From the NCBI GenBank assembly GCA_030544685.1, contig CP086683.1:3348001-3412000 (forward strand): 64,000 nucleotides of DNA, read 5' to 3'. Position numbers and translations under genes: made by a program. Under the pieces are notes generated by a model. It was given only the letters and a program-made list of their open reading frames with translations. It was not told where the DNA came from and searched no databases. Shown here one piece after another: positions 1 to 7,229 of this stretch. Each line of letters starts with the position of its first letter. Position 1 is the stretch's first letter. The DNA is from Pseudomonas sp. B21_DOA. Lineage in GTDB: Bacteria; Pseudomonadota; Gammaproteobacteria; Pseudomonadales; Pseudomonadaceae.

Positions 1-876
1 CTCAAGCTGTCGGATACTCCTGTTGTATGTCTCGGCAAGGGACTTAAAATCATCATCGAGATATGCTGCCTCGCCTAACAAACCACCAAGCTTATACTCT
101 AGCTGAGTTTTGCTCAGCCCAAAACCGCTGTGCTTGCCTTCAATCGCCAATTTAACTAATCTGATTTTTCTAAACCTGGCGTTGGGGACTTTTAATGCCC
201 CATCAAAGATCACTGTGCCGGTGATATGTTTAGGCATCTCTGGGCCAAACAGGCGAGTCTTCTTAGCCGCGGTCACATGCCCGTATTTTTTTACTAACTT
301 CTCAACCTCCCACAATAAACTTCGAGTTATGTGGGGCCCCGAAAAGGTCAGGTCGTCTACATAGCATGTAAAATTAAGGTTTGACCTTTTTGCCAGCGCA
401 CTTAGCTCATCGAATAAAGGCTTATTGGAGTAATATGAAAGAAGTGGGCTTAGTGGGCTTCCAGTCGGGATGCAGTCATCGCAGGTTACAAGCTCAGAGT
501 AAAACTTGGCTATATCCCCGGGGCATTCAAGCCGATCCCTGAAAAAATTAAAAACTTGTGATTTCGTAGTGGAGCGAAAAAAACTACTGATATCGAGCGT
601 AGCTACCATGGTGCCCATCAAGTGGGCTTCAGCATTTTTCTTATAAGAAGTCCCCTTAAGAGCAAATTGCATATATGTGGGAACTTCGACACAACGAAGC
701 AACTTCAGAATACGCTCGTGAATAGCCAATAATGTGCCTTTTGGCTTTTGCACCCAGCGGCTTTTAGGAGTTTTACCAACATTGAAGGGGTCAACTTTTG
801 GGGTCATTTCGAAACGCTTGTAGTCACCCACGCTATCAACAATCTGAGCAACAGTAAGAGATAGAATGGTCGCCAT
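1..876 (-). CDS. Retron-type reverse transcriptase (C-terminus beyond window)
   Basis: The reading frame is open for 292 codons and runs off the left edge. Counting from the ATG at 876, an RT fingers/palm fold is readable: NAEAH at residues 81-85, the catalytic LDISSFF (Asp95), PTGSPLSP (137-144), and YVDD at 172-175 with the two metal-binding Asp. NAxxH and a VTG-like triplet (here ITG, 218-220) are the region X and Y signatures of retron RTs, which copy a cognate msr-msd RNA into branched msDNA. The frame is also open upstream back to the stop of the XRE gene, and that 21-codon stretch (YDISQSALYK..) resembles the usual N-terminus of this family. No standard start codon lies there, so the true start is uncertain. 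Retrons act in phage defence; that role here is inferred. Confidence 0.88.
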   Translation of the reverse strand, partial: MATILSLTVAQIVDSVGDYKRFEMTPKVDPFNVGKTPKSRWVQKPKGTLLAIHERILKLLRCVEVPTYMQFALKGTSYKKNAEAHLMGTMVATLDISSFFRSTTKSQVFNFFRDRLECPGDIAKFYSELVTCDDCIPTGSPLSPLLSYYSNKPLFDELSALAKRSNLNFTCYVDDLTFSGPHITRSLLWEVEKLVKKYGHVTAAKKTRLFGPEMPKHITGTVIFDGALKVPNARFRKIRLVKLAIEGKHSGFGLSKTQLEYKLGGLLGEAAYLDDDFKSLAETYNRSIRQLE

Positions 877-939
877 CCTCGATCTTGAGGTGGTTTTGTA
901 CAGTGCGCTTTGTGATATGTCGTAGGATTTTTTTCTTTC

Positions 940-1251
940 TTAGCCTTTTTTACTCGCTTTGGCTTCATTTTTATTTTCAATCCATTCCAGAAGATGAATC
1001 ACTTTTTTAGCCACGCCCACGCGCAATTTATCCGAAGGCTTAGGAGTGTCGAGGTTTTCAGAAAAAAATAATATTGATGACAACGGAATGTCGAAACGGT
1101 AGCTGTATCTTCCCAGCAGTTCGATTGTCGGTTGTTTTTTGCCTGATTCCAGCTCGGAAAGGTGAGAGTTCGAGATTCCCAACTCCTTACTCAGCTCTGT
1201 TTGTGACAGATCGTGGTAGGTTCGAATCAAGCGTAATGCCTGGTTCAGCAT
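940..1251 (-). CDS. XRE-family helix-turn-helix protein, retron-associated
   Basis: A protein of 103 aa. Residues 15-41 form a canonical XRE/Cro HTH (LSQTELSKELGIS, then SHLSELESGKKQP), followed by a helical tail ending in a Lys-rich segment. The ATG at 1251 is chosen because AGGA sits 7 nt before it; a TTG at 1278 would add nine residues. The gene lies 42 nt after the small membrane ORF and directly before the reverse transcriptase, in the same reading frame, with a single TAA between them. It could autoregulate the locus through the palindrome at 1740-1754, or be the retron's partner protein, since small HTH partners are known for some retron types. Both roles are inferred. Confidence 0.8.
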   Translation of the reverse strand: MLNQALRLIRTYHDLSQTELSKELGISNSHLSELESGKKQPTIELLGRYSYRFDIPLSSILFFSENLDTPKPSDKLRVGVAKKVIHLLEWIENKNEAKASKKG

Positions 1252-1293
1252 CACAGCATCCTCGTTAGTAAGTGACAACAGCGGGGTTAGGCA

Positions 1294-1458
1294 TTAGAAG
1301 AGCTCACGAAGGTTTTCTAAAAGTTTTGGCCAGTGTTTGTCGATCAGAGCGCACAGAATTCCGACCCAACGTACAACACACATTACCTGCTTCAACCGTT
1401 TAATCATCTTCAGTTTTCTAAAAGCCGGGCGTCGCTTGGCGGGTTTATCAATTTTCAT
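1294..1458 (-). CDS. Small basic single-span membrane peptide (54 aa)
   Basis: I do not recognise this ORF. It codes for a very basic N-terminus (residues 1-24, eleven Lys/Arg), one hydrophobic segment at about 25-39 (VMCVVRWVGILCALI) and an amphipathic C-terminus (KHWPKLLENLRELF). That layout resembles small membrane toxins. It lies between the candidate msr-msd RNA and the XRE gene on the same strand. Its ATG at 1458 has GGA 8 nt upstream, a weak ribosome site. An extension to 1656 would read through the RNA hairpins and is not supported. It could be a retron effector or a chance ORF. Confidence 0.45.
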   Translation of the reverse strand: MKIDKPAKRRPAFRKLKMIKRLKQVMCVVRWVGILCALIDKHWPKLLENLRELF

Positions 1459-1479
1459 GGTGTTATTCCAGTTACCCCT

Positions 1480-1716
1480 CTCAGAATTTGAGAAGGTCTC
1501 GCATGCAACTGAAACGAAAATTGGAGCAAGCAACGCTTTTCCCCTTTCTGAGCACCTGCTTCCGACTCGCACGGAAGCAGTATCCCCGCGTGTCCGGATC
1601 CCTGTGCTGCCGGGTGCCGAATCGCTTGGGAAAGGGTTTAGAGGCAAAGCCTCCACTGGACCGAAGCCCTAACAGCAGCGAGATGATCTCCTTACCGCAA
1701 ATGCAGGCTATCTGAG
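1480..1716 (-). ncRNA. Candidate retron msr-msd RNA
   Basis: This intergenic stretch before the XRE/RT genes is rich in hairpins. TGCTTCCG pairs with CGGAAGCA at 1557-1579 (8 bp, 7-nt loop), GAGGC with GCCTC at 1641-1653, and TCTCA with TGAGA at 1479-1493. The ends carry complementary CTCAGA (1711-1716, followed by TAGC) and TCTGAG (1480-1485). These could be the a1/a2 pair that flanks the branch guanosine in retron RNAs, but six base pairs is short. Position and orientation fit a retron. The boundaries and the branch G are inferred. Confidence 0.45.
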
Positions 1717-1739
1717 GCGTTGAAGCAAGTCAAAATATT

Positions 1740-1754
1740 TTCGCTAATAGCGAA
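1740..1754. promoter_or_regulatory. Perfect palindrome upstream of the retron RNA
   Basis: TTCGCTAATAGCGAA is a perfect 7-bp inverted repeat around one base, in the AT-rich stretch where the leftward promoter of the RNA/XRE/RT locus should lie. A second inverted repeat (ATCGA, 5 nt, TCGAT) is at 1778-1792. Palindromes of this size are usual operators for XRE repressors, so binding by the XRE protein of this locus is the natural guess. Confidence 0.5.
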
Positions 1755-1832
1755 ATAAATACGCTGATTTTTCACCTATCGATTTTGTCGATTACCGTGT
1801 TTGATTAGCTTGTTGGCGCTTGAAGACACTTG

Positions 1833-2315
1833 CTAGGAGAGCTTTCGAGCTTGTTGGTCGAGGTGTGACATTGCCAAATCTAGAATGGCTTGTTCTGTTT
1901 CCGGTTGGAGTGTTCCCCCACTGTCTACGGGCAGATATTGCCGCGCAGGAATGTCGCCCCATAGGTGCGGAAAATCCGCCTGTTTTCCACCAAACTGCAT
2001 CATCGCCGCATACGGCTTGTTGCTGCCAACCATGGCCGAGCTGTCGGTTGCATGCGTGGTCATCGAGGCCGCCAAACCAGCAGCACTGACCTGCAGAATC
2101 TGTCCCGGCCAGTGGCCGTGCTTTGCGCGCTTTTCAGTGGTGACATCGGAGAGCTCGGGCCACTCGGGGCGGCCTTCGTGTTCGAAGTTTTCTTCGGTTT
2201 GGCTGGCGAGTTCGGCGGCGATGGATTGCATCAGGGGCTTGAGGTCGCCGATGGCGATTACGATTTTGCTGAGGGATTGTTGCAGGTGCTGGGTGTTTAG
2301 TTTGATGGTGAACAT
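1833..2315 (-). CDS. Mu gpG-like phage virion morphogenesis protein
   Basis: A protein of 160 aa that resembles the phage virion morphogenesis/tail-completion family (Mu gpG-like). It has an N-terminal helical part, then the region RPEWPELSDVTTEKRAKHG, and a C-terminal IPARQYLPVD motif characteristic of the family. The ATG at 2315 is chosen because AGGA lies about 6 nt upstream; a start at 2402 would add 29 non-homologous residues. In Mu-like phages gpG follows gpF, as here, although a small ORF and a repeat-bearing gap now lie between them. It belongs to a decayed prophage segment and is probably not part of a functional phage. Confidence 0.75.
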   Translation of the reverse strand: MFTIKLNTQHLQQSLSKIVIAIGDLKPLMQSIAAELASQTEENFEHEGRPEWPELSDVTTEKRAKHGHWPGQILQVSAAGLAASMTTHATDSSAMVGSNKPYAAMMQFGGKQADFPHLWGDIPARQYLPVDSGGTLQPETEQAILDLAMSHLDQQARKLS

Positions 2316-2398
2316 GGACGTCCTGTTTTGGCTTTTGGGGGCAGATAACCAGTCCCCACTGCCGAGCTTCACGGAACGGCATCGGGGGCTGCGAAATG

Positions 2399-2608
2399 TC
2401 AACTGGACGTCATCAGCACCGCCAACGTCATCTTGATGAACTCTTCATTCTCATCAGTCGTGTGTAGGGCTCCACGAACGTTTTCGACAGCCTCTCCATT
2501 GCCGGTTTTCTCAGCGAGCATTGCGAGTTCCATAATTGCCGCCTCTAGCGCTAACTGATTTTCGTACATTTTAGAAAGAAGGCTTGGCAAAAGATCCGAG
2601 TCAGGCAT
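2399..2608 (-). CDS. Small hypothetical protein (69 aa)
   Basis: I do not recognise a family. The product is short, acidic and mostly helical by composition (LLPSLLSKMYENQLALEAAI), with no signal peptide or membrane span. GGA lies about 10 nt before its ATG. It sits between gpF and gpG of the prophage remnant, on the same strand, so it may be a phage moron or an uncharacterised head gene. It is distinct from the shadow reading frames of the GC-rich neighbours because its codon use is ordinary. Confidence 0.5.
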   Translation of the reverse strand: MPDSDLLPSLLSKMYENQLALEAAIMELAMLAEKTGNGEAVENVRGALHTTDENEEFIKMTLAVLMTSS

Positions 2609-2918
2609 GGTTTTGATTCCTTTCGACCGTTAGTGATGTTGTTACGTTGCTTGACCATTTTGGCAGCGCCCTAGGCCTTTCGGTCCTGTTAGAACTACTA
2701 GTTTTTTAGACGATTTAATGTCGGCTTCGATTCAGAAAACGCATATCTATACGCCAAGAAGTCCTTCTTACATGGGCGCCATGGTTGGTGCTCTTTTAAA
2801 AAAACTACGGTTTCCGAGTGATTTTTAAGTCGAATTTCGACGGAATCATTGTGCGGTGGTGTTTGGGCTGACGCTATCGCGAGCAGGCTCACTCCTACAG
2901 GGACCGCGGTGGGTCAGC
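2609..2918. repeat. Intergenic gap with a lone REP half-element
   Basis: No supported gene lies here. At 2873-2903 is a degenerate REP half-site (ATCGCGAGCAGGCTCACTCC..) of the same family as the three large arrays further right. A 64-aa ORF on the minus strand begins inside this repeat and is probably spurious. The rest is AT-rich sequence with no clear motif. Confidence 0.6.
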
Positions 2919-3748
2919 TTAGGTGGAGTTGCCGTTTGTTTTGTGGTTTAGGGCTTGGGTTAGGGCTTTGCCGGGGGCGTGGTTGAAGCCGGGGTCGGTT
3001 CGAAAGGTGATGTTGTGTCCTTGGGCGTTTTTGAGGCGCAGGCCGGTGACGGTGGCGGTTCGGATTTCGCCGGTGTGTTTGTTGAGGCCGGTTTCTACGG
3101 TTTCGGTGAAGGTGCGGCCTTGGCTGGTTTGGACGGTGAGGTCTCGGCGTTTGACAGCGGCTTCGGTCAGGGCGAGGACACGGCAGCGGCAGTTGAAGCC
3201 GTTGGGTGGGTAGATCGTTTGCCAGATGGGGTCGTCGTGGCGGAAGACCTGGCGTGCATGGCGCGGTGGCTGGGGCGGGTTTTGCTGTCGAGGATGGAGA
3301 TGAGCATCCAGTACGGGTGGGTGGCAGTGGCAGCTTGCATGCTGGTTTTGCGGCCAGCCATGTAGGCGCTTTGCAGGTTGGTTTGGTAGATGGTTTTGAG
3401 GCGACGCGGGCTGCCGAGTTGGACGGGTTGAGCAGTGCCGTCTGCGGCGACGATGATTTGTTTGCCCCACCAGCCTTGAGCTTGCAGCGTGGGTGTGAGG
3501 TTGGCGGTGAATTGTTTGAGGGTCTGGCCTTGTTGCAGGGCTGTTTCCAGGGCGGCGCGGATGTCGGAGAGCAGGTCCAGGCGCATGGCTTTGGCGACGG
3601 TGAAGGCTTGGTGGTGGGCTTGGTCGAGCATGTCTTGCCAATGCCAGGTGATGGCGTAGCCCTTGGCGTGCAGGTAGGCGATGGCGTTGGCGGGTTCGAG
3701 GCCGAAGATGGCTTGCAGGTGGCTGGGGTCGAGGGTGTGTTTGGCCAT
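2919..3748 (-). pseudogene. Mu gpF-like phage head morphogenesis protein, frameshifted
   Basis: The first part (start 3748) reads as the N-terminal half of the SPP1 gp7/Mu gpF minor head protein family, up to LDSKTRPSHRAMH. The family continues with QVFRHDDPIWQTIYPPNGF and the cysteine motif NCRCRVL, which here lie in another frame ending at 2919. One missing base near 3253 (a C on the plus strand, between GGC and GTG) explains the break. With the frame restored the protein is about 276 aa. The start overlaps the end of the portal gene almost exactly (1-nt gap), as in Mu-like operons. It may be a real mutation in a dead prophage or one of the many homopolymer errors of this window. Confidence 0.75.
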
Positions 3749-3749
3749 G

Positions 3750-4769
3750 TCAGTCTTCCCGGTCGGCGGTGGCGCTGAGGTGGCCCCAAGTGTTGGCGAT
3801 GAAGATGAGCTGGGCCAGGTGTTGTTCCAACGCTTGGGTGTCCATGTGGGGGTTGGCCTCGGCTAGCCGTCCGAGCGCGTCGGCGTCGGTCGGGCTGTGC
3901 TCAAGTGCAGCGATCAACGGCGCAATGGCGTGTTGGCTGTGTAGGTGGAGGACGTTGGCTGGTAGACCATTGATGGCTTGGTCGAGGGCGTGCTGGTCGA
4001 GTGCGGAATGACTTTGGTACTCGCTGAATGCGGGCGAGCCGGTGACGGTCGGCGTTTTTCGCAGGTCGCCTTCTTGCAGGTTGTAGGTGCGTTGCCAGTA
4101 GGCGTTGGTGAATTGGACGCCGGATTCGGTGAGGGCTTTGTCGCGCTGGGCGAGGCTTTTGTCGATTTCTTCCTGTTGCCACAGCTGATAGTTCGGAGCG
4201 GCGACGTGGGGGCCGAAGTTGAGGTCGACGACGTGACGAATACAGGCGTTGAGTGCGGCGGCGACGATGCTGGCGTCGCCGTCGCGGATGTCGTGGGTGA
4301 CTTCGGCGCCAGCGGTGGCGCTGGCGCGGTTGCTGTCTTTTTCGGTGGTCTGGTTTTGGCCGAGCATGGCGACGTTGATTTCGCTGCGATAGTATTCGAG
4401 CAGTTGGCGGTAGACGTCGGCGCTGCCGGCTTTGCCGGCGGCTTCGATGATTTGCACGCTGGCATCATCCGGGATCGCAGCGACGGCGTCCTGGACCATG
4501 GCTTCGAGGCTGTCGAGTAGCAGGTCGGTTTCTTCATCGTTGGCGCCGCGCTGGTGTTTGCCGATGACCCAAGGGCTGCCGTATTTCTCGGTGAATTGAA
4601 CCCAGAATTTCAGGCCGCCGCGCATGAAGGTCGCGGGCCAGAAGCACATGCTCAGGTCCGGGAAGCCGTAGGGGTTGGCGTAGGTGGCGTCTTGGCGGGC
4701 GACGATGAAGCGTTGTCTCTCCCCAACAGGGAGCCGACCGTGTTGTCTTCTGTCAGACATCGACATCAT
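3750..4769 (-). pseudogene. Mu gp29-like (DUF935) portal protein, 5'-truncated
   Basis: Similarity to DUF935 phage portal proteins begins at about ERQRFIVARQD (near 4733) and continues through GGLKFWVQFTEKYGSPWVIG and LGQNQTTEKDSNRASA to the end. The family is normally about 500 aa, but only some 325 residues are present. The first dozen residues of the ORF (MMSMSDRRQHGRL) do not belong to the family and come from the deletion junction. The large missing 5' part, with no upstream phage genes, shows that the prophage was cut here and joined to ordinary chromosome (response-regulator genes) at about 4733-4833. Confidence 0.8.
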
Positions 4770-4833
4770 CGACCGAGTCGGTTATGGGTCGATGAATCTA
4801 GGCGACAGGCAATACAATGCGCTGACGGCCTTA

Positions 4834-5214
4834 TCAAGTGTTTTCAGATCTACGCAGTGCAACCTCGACCCAGGCAACTAACTCGTCCGCCGCAAAAGGT
4901 TTACGCAGCCAGTCAACGACATCAGTCGCTCGGGACTTGTCGCAAGGCAAATCTCCGTGATGCGCCGACACGAAAATCACCGGCATCCTCCAGCCTTGCG
5001 CCCGCAGTGCATCCAGCATCTGCGAACCACTCATGCCCGGCATCTGCATATCGGAAATCAGACAATCAGTCTGCGCCGGTCCATCCGATTCAAGGTAATC
5101 CGCCGGCGCCGCATAGCCGAGCACTCGATAACCCGACGCTCGCAGCAGGCTGCTCAGCGATGTGCGCATGGCCTCGTCGTCGTCCACTACCGCAATGACA
5201 TGCGTCTTGTGCAT
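4834..5214 (-). CDS. Receiver-only response regulator (FixJ-like)
   Basis: A 126-aa stand-alone REC domain. The acidic pocket is at D11-D13, the predicted phosphoacceptor is Asp55 (CLISDMQMPGMSG), and the conserved switch Lys is K106 (LRKPF). No output domain follows, so it probably acts as a phosphate sink, an intermediate, or by protein contact. Nearby, on the opposite strand, are a FixJ-type regulator and a giant histidine kinase, which are plausible partners. A palindrome CTATAC-N4-GTATAG lies about 80 nt upstream and could be its operator. Confidence 0.85.
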   Translation of the reverse strand: MHKTHVIAVVDDDEAMRTSLSSLLRASGYRVLGYAAPADYLESDGPAQTDCLISDMQMPGMSGSQMLDALRAQGWRMPVIFVSAHHGDLPCDKSRATDVVDWLRKPFAADELVAWVEVALRRSENT

Positions 5215-5290
5215 AACGCTCCCGGGCCGGGTGGCCGAGCTGGTGACTCCTGTCGTTCTTGCACCATACGCTGATGGCCACCGGGCAAAA

Positions 5291-5306
5291 CTATACGTAG
5301 GTATAG
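5291..5306. promoter_or_regulatory. Inverted repeat CTATAC-N4-GTATAG
   Basis: A perfect 6-bp inverted repeat lies between the divergent side of the receiver gene and the end of the GlxA-type gene, 77-92 nt before the receiver start. The spacing and TA-rich half-sites resemble binding sites of NarL/FixJ-type regulators. The FixJ-like protein at 6513-7193 is the obvious candidate, by inference only. Confidence 0.35.
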
Positions 5307-5310
5307 CGGT

Positions 5311-6315
5311 TCAGCCATCGCGGCTGAAGCGACTGCGGTAGTCGCGCGGGGAGATCGACAGGTGGCGCTGGAAGCAGGCGCGCAGGCGTTCTTCATCGCT
5401 GAAGCCGCAGAGGCGGGCGATTCGTTCGATTTTATGCCGGGAATTTTCCAGCAGGCGTTTGGCCGCTTCGAGGCGAAACAGCTCCAGCGCTTTCGACGGT
5501 GTGCGCCCGGTGCGCGCTTTGTAGACCCGCGTGAAGTTGCGCAGGCTCATCGCGGCTTGCTCGGCGAGGCGCTCCACCGTCAGATTCGGATCGCCGAGGC
5601 GCTCCATCAGCCACAGGTGCAGATCATCGAACATCGCAGCGTCCTGCGCCTGCGATTGCAGCAGCGTGCTGTATTGCGCCTGGCCGCCGGGGCGTTTGAT
5701 GTACACCACCAGTTCCCGCGCGACCTGCAGCGTCACGTCGCGGCCGCAATCGGCCTCGACCAGTGCCAGCGCCAGATCGATCCCGGCGCTGACTCCGGCC
5801 GAGGTCCAGATCTTGTCCTGCTGAATGAAAATCGCATCGGCATCCACCTCGATCGCTGGAAAGCGACCGCGCAAAGCGTCGCACATCGCCCAGTGGGTGG
5901 CGGCGCGGCGGCCATCGAGCAATCCGGCCTGAGCCAGCAGAAACGCACCACTGCACACCGAAACCACGCGGCGGGCGAGCTGAGCATGGCTGCGCAGCCA
6001 GTCGGTGAGTTCGCGGTGCTCGTCGAGGCTCTCGCAAATGTCGGGAGCGCCGGGCACGACCAGGGTGTCCAGCGCGGCGCTGTCGAGCGTGGTTAACGCC
6101 TGGGTGTCGATGGCCAGCCCTTCGACGGTCTGGATCAAACCGCCGCTGAGGCTGGCGGTGTGCAGTTGATAACCGGGCTGCCCGCGCTCGGCCATGGCTT
6201 TGCTCGCCGCCCAGAACACGGTTTGCGCACCGCTGAGGTCGAGCAGGCTCAGGCGTGGGTAGGCAATGAACACCACGTCGCGCGGAGCCGTTGTAAAAGC
6301 GGGATGAGTGGACAT
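5311..6315 (-). CDS. GlxA-family transcriptional regulator (DJ-1/PfpI + AraC HTH)
   Basis: A protein of 334 aa. Residues about 10-190 form a DJ-1/PfpI-like domain with the nucleophile-elbow Cys121 (VVSVCSGAFLL). The C-terminal third is an AraC-type double HTH (LTVERLAEQAAMSLRNFTR; IERIARLCGFSDEERLRACF). Such proteins sense a small metabolite with the amidase-like domain and activate catabolic genes. The start at 6315 is preferred over 6396 because the first 27 residues of the longer form are not typical. It is divergent from the FixJ-type gene with a 200-bp gap. The ligand is unknown. Confidence 0.88.
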   Translation of the reverse strand: MSTHPAFTTAPRDVVFIAYPRLSLLDLSGAQTVFWAASKAMAERGQPGYQLHTASLSGGLIQTVEGLAIDTQALTTLDSAALDTLVVPGAPDICESLDEHRELTDWLRSHAQLARRVVSVCSGAFLLAQAGLLDGRRAATHWAMCDALRGRFPAIEVDADAIFIQQDKIWTSAGVSAGIDLALALVEADCGRDVTLQVARELVVYIKRPGGQAQYSTLLQSQAQDAAMFDDLHLWLMERLGDPNLTVERLAEQAAMSLRNFTRVYKARTGRTPSKALELFRLEAAKRLLENSRHKIERIARLCGFSDEERLRACFQRHLSISPRDYRSRFSRDG

Positions 6316-6512
6316 CGCGGGCCTGCCTGTTTGCAGCGCTGGCGGCGGGACTGCCTCAGCCTGGCCGATTTTCAGGGGTTTCTGGCCGGTCGGCAATGGC
6401 GTCGACTGATAGCCTGATCGCTGACCGCCCGGGGTATCTGGCTGCGGTCGCCATCCTGAACTAGATTTATTGACCAGCCCGATGCGTGCTGCGATCTCGC
6501 CGAGGAGACACG

Positions 6513-7193
6513 ATGACCTTGTGGTCGCATTCCAGCCCTGCGCAAAGTCCCGCTGTGCTCAGCGAGCCGGTGGTGTACGTGGTCGATGACGATGCCTCGA
6601 TGCGCCAGGCGCTCGACAGCTTGCTGCGCTCGATCGGCCTGCAGGTGCGAACCTTCGACAGCGCCGCGGATTTTCTCGCGCAAGCGCAACGTGAGGTGCC
6701 CGGTTGTCTGGTGCTCGACGTGCGTCTGCGCGGCGAAAGCGGCCTGACATTTCAGGAGCAGATGGAGAAAAACGGCCTGCGCATCCCCGTGGTGTTCATG
6801 ACCGGCCACGGCGACATCGCCATGAGCGTCAAGGCGATGAAGGCCGGTGCGGTGGATTTTCTGGCCAAGCCGTTCCGAGATCAGGACATGCTCGACGCCG
6901 TGGCCAGTGCGCTGGCCCGCGACCGCGCGCGGCTCGCCGACGAACACACCGGCGCCGTCCTGCGTCGGGCTTACGAAACGCTGACCGCACGTGAGCGCGA
7001 GGTGCTCGGCTACGTCATTGCCGGGCTGATGAACAAGCAGATTGCCGGGCAACTCAAGCTCAGCGAGGTCACGGTCAAAGTCCATCGCGGCCAGGTCATG
7101 CGCAAACTGGGCGCACGTTCAGTGGCCGATCTGGTACGAATCGCTGAGGCGTTGGGCATCGAGCCTGTGCAGCGCGGCCCTGAGCATTGCTAA
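6513..7193 (+). CDS. FixJ/NarL-type response regulator
   Basis: A protein of 226 aa. An N-terminal receiver domain carries DDD at about residues 25-27, phosphoacceptor Asp69 (CLVLDVRLRGESG) and switch Lys in FLAKPF. A LuxR-type HTH follows (LTAREREVLGYVIAGLMNKQIA). The start at 6513 has an excellent GAGGAGA ribosome site 4 nt upstream. It lies 36 nt before the giant hybrid kinase, so the two are very likely co-transcribed as a two-component pair. The phosphorelay may also include the receiver-only protein at 4834. Confidence 0.92.
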   Translation: MTLWSHSSPAQSPAVLSEPVVYVVDDDASMRQALDSLLRSIGLQVRTFDSAADFLAQAQREVPGCLVLDVRLRGESGLTFQEQMEKNGLRIPVVFMTGHGDIAMSVKAMKAGAVDFLAKPFRDQDMLDAVASALARDRARLADEHTGAVLRRAYETLTAREREVLGYVIAGLMNKQIAGQLKLSEVTVKVHRGQVMRKLGARSVADLVRIAEALGIEPVQRGPEHC

Positions 7194-7229
7194 CGCTGAA
7201 CACCCGGTACGGCAGAAAAACCTTGAGCA

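Noticed and set aside
1294-1656. 120-aa extension of the small retron-locus ORF
   Set aside because: The added 66 residues read through the RNA hairpins and have no plausible start context.
2698-2892. 64-aa ORF on the minus strand between phage genes
   Set aside because: Its first residues (MSLLAIA) are encoded by a REP half-element and no family or ribosome site supports it.
2914-3789. 291-aa Pro/Arg-rich ORF over the gpF gene
   Set aside because: Shadow of the phage head gene in a GC-rich stretch; composition is not protein-like.
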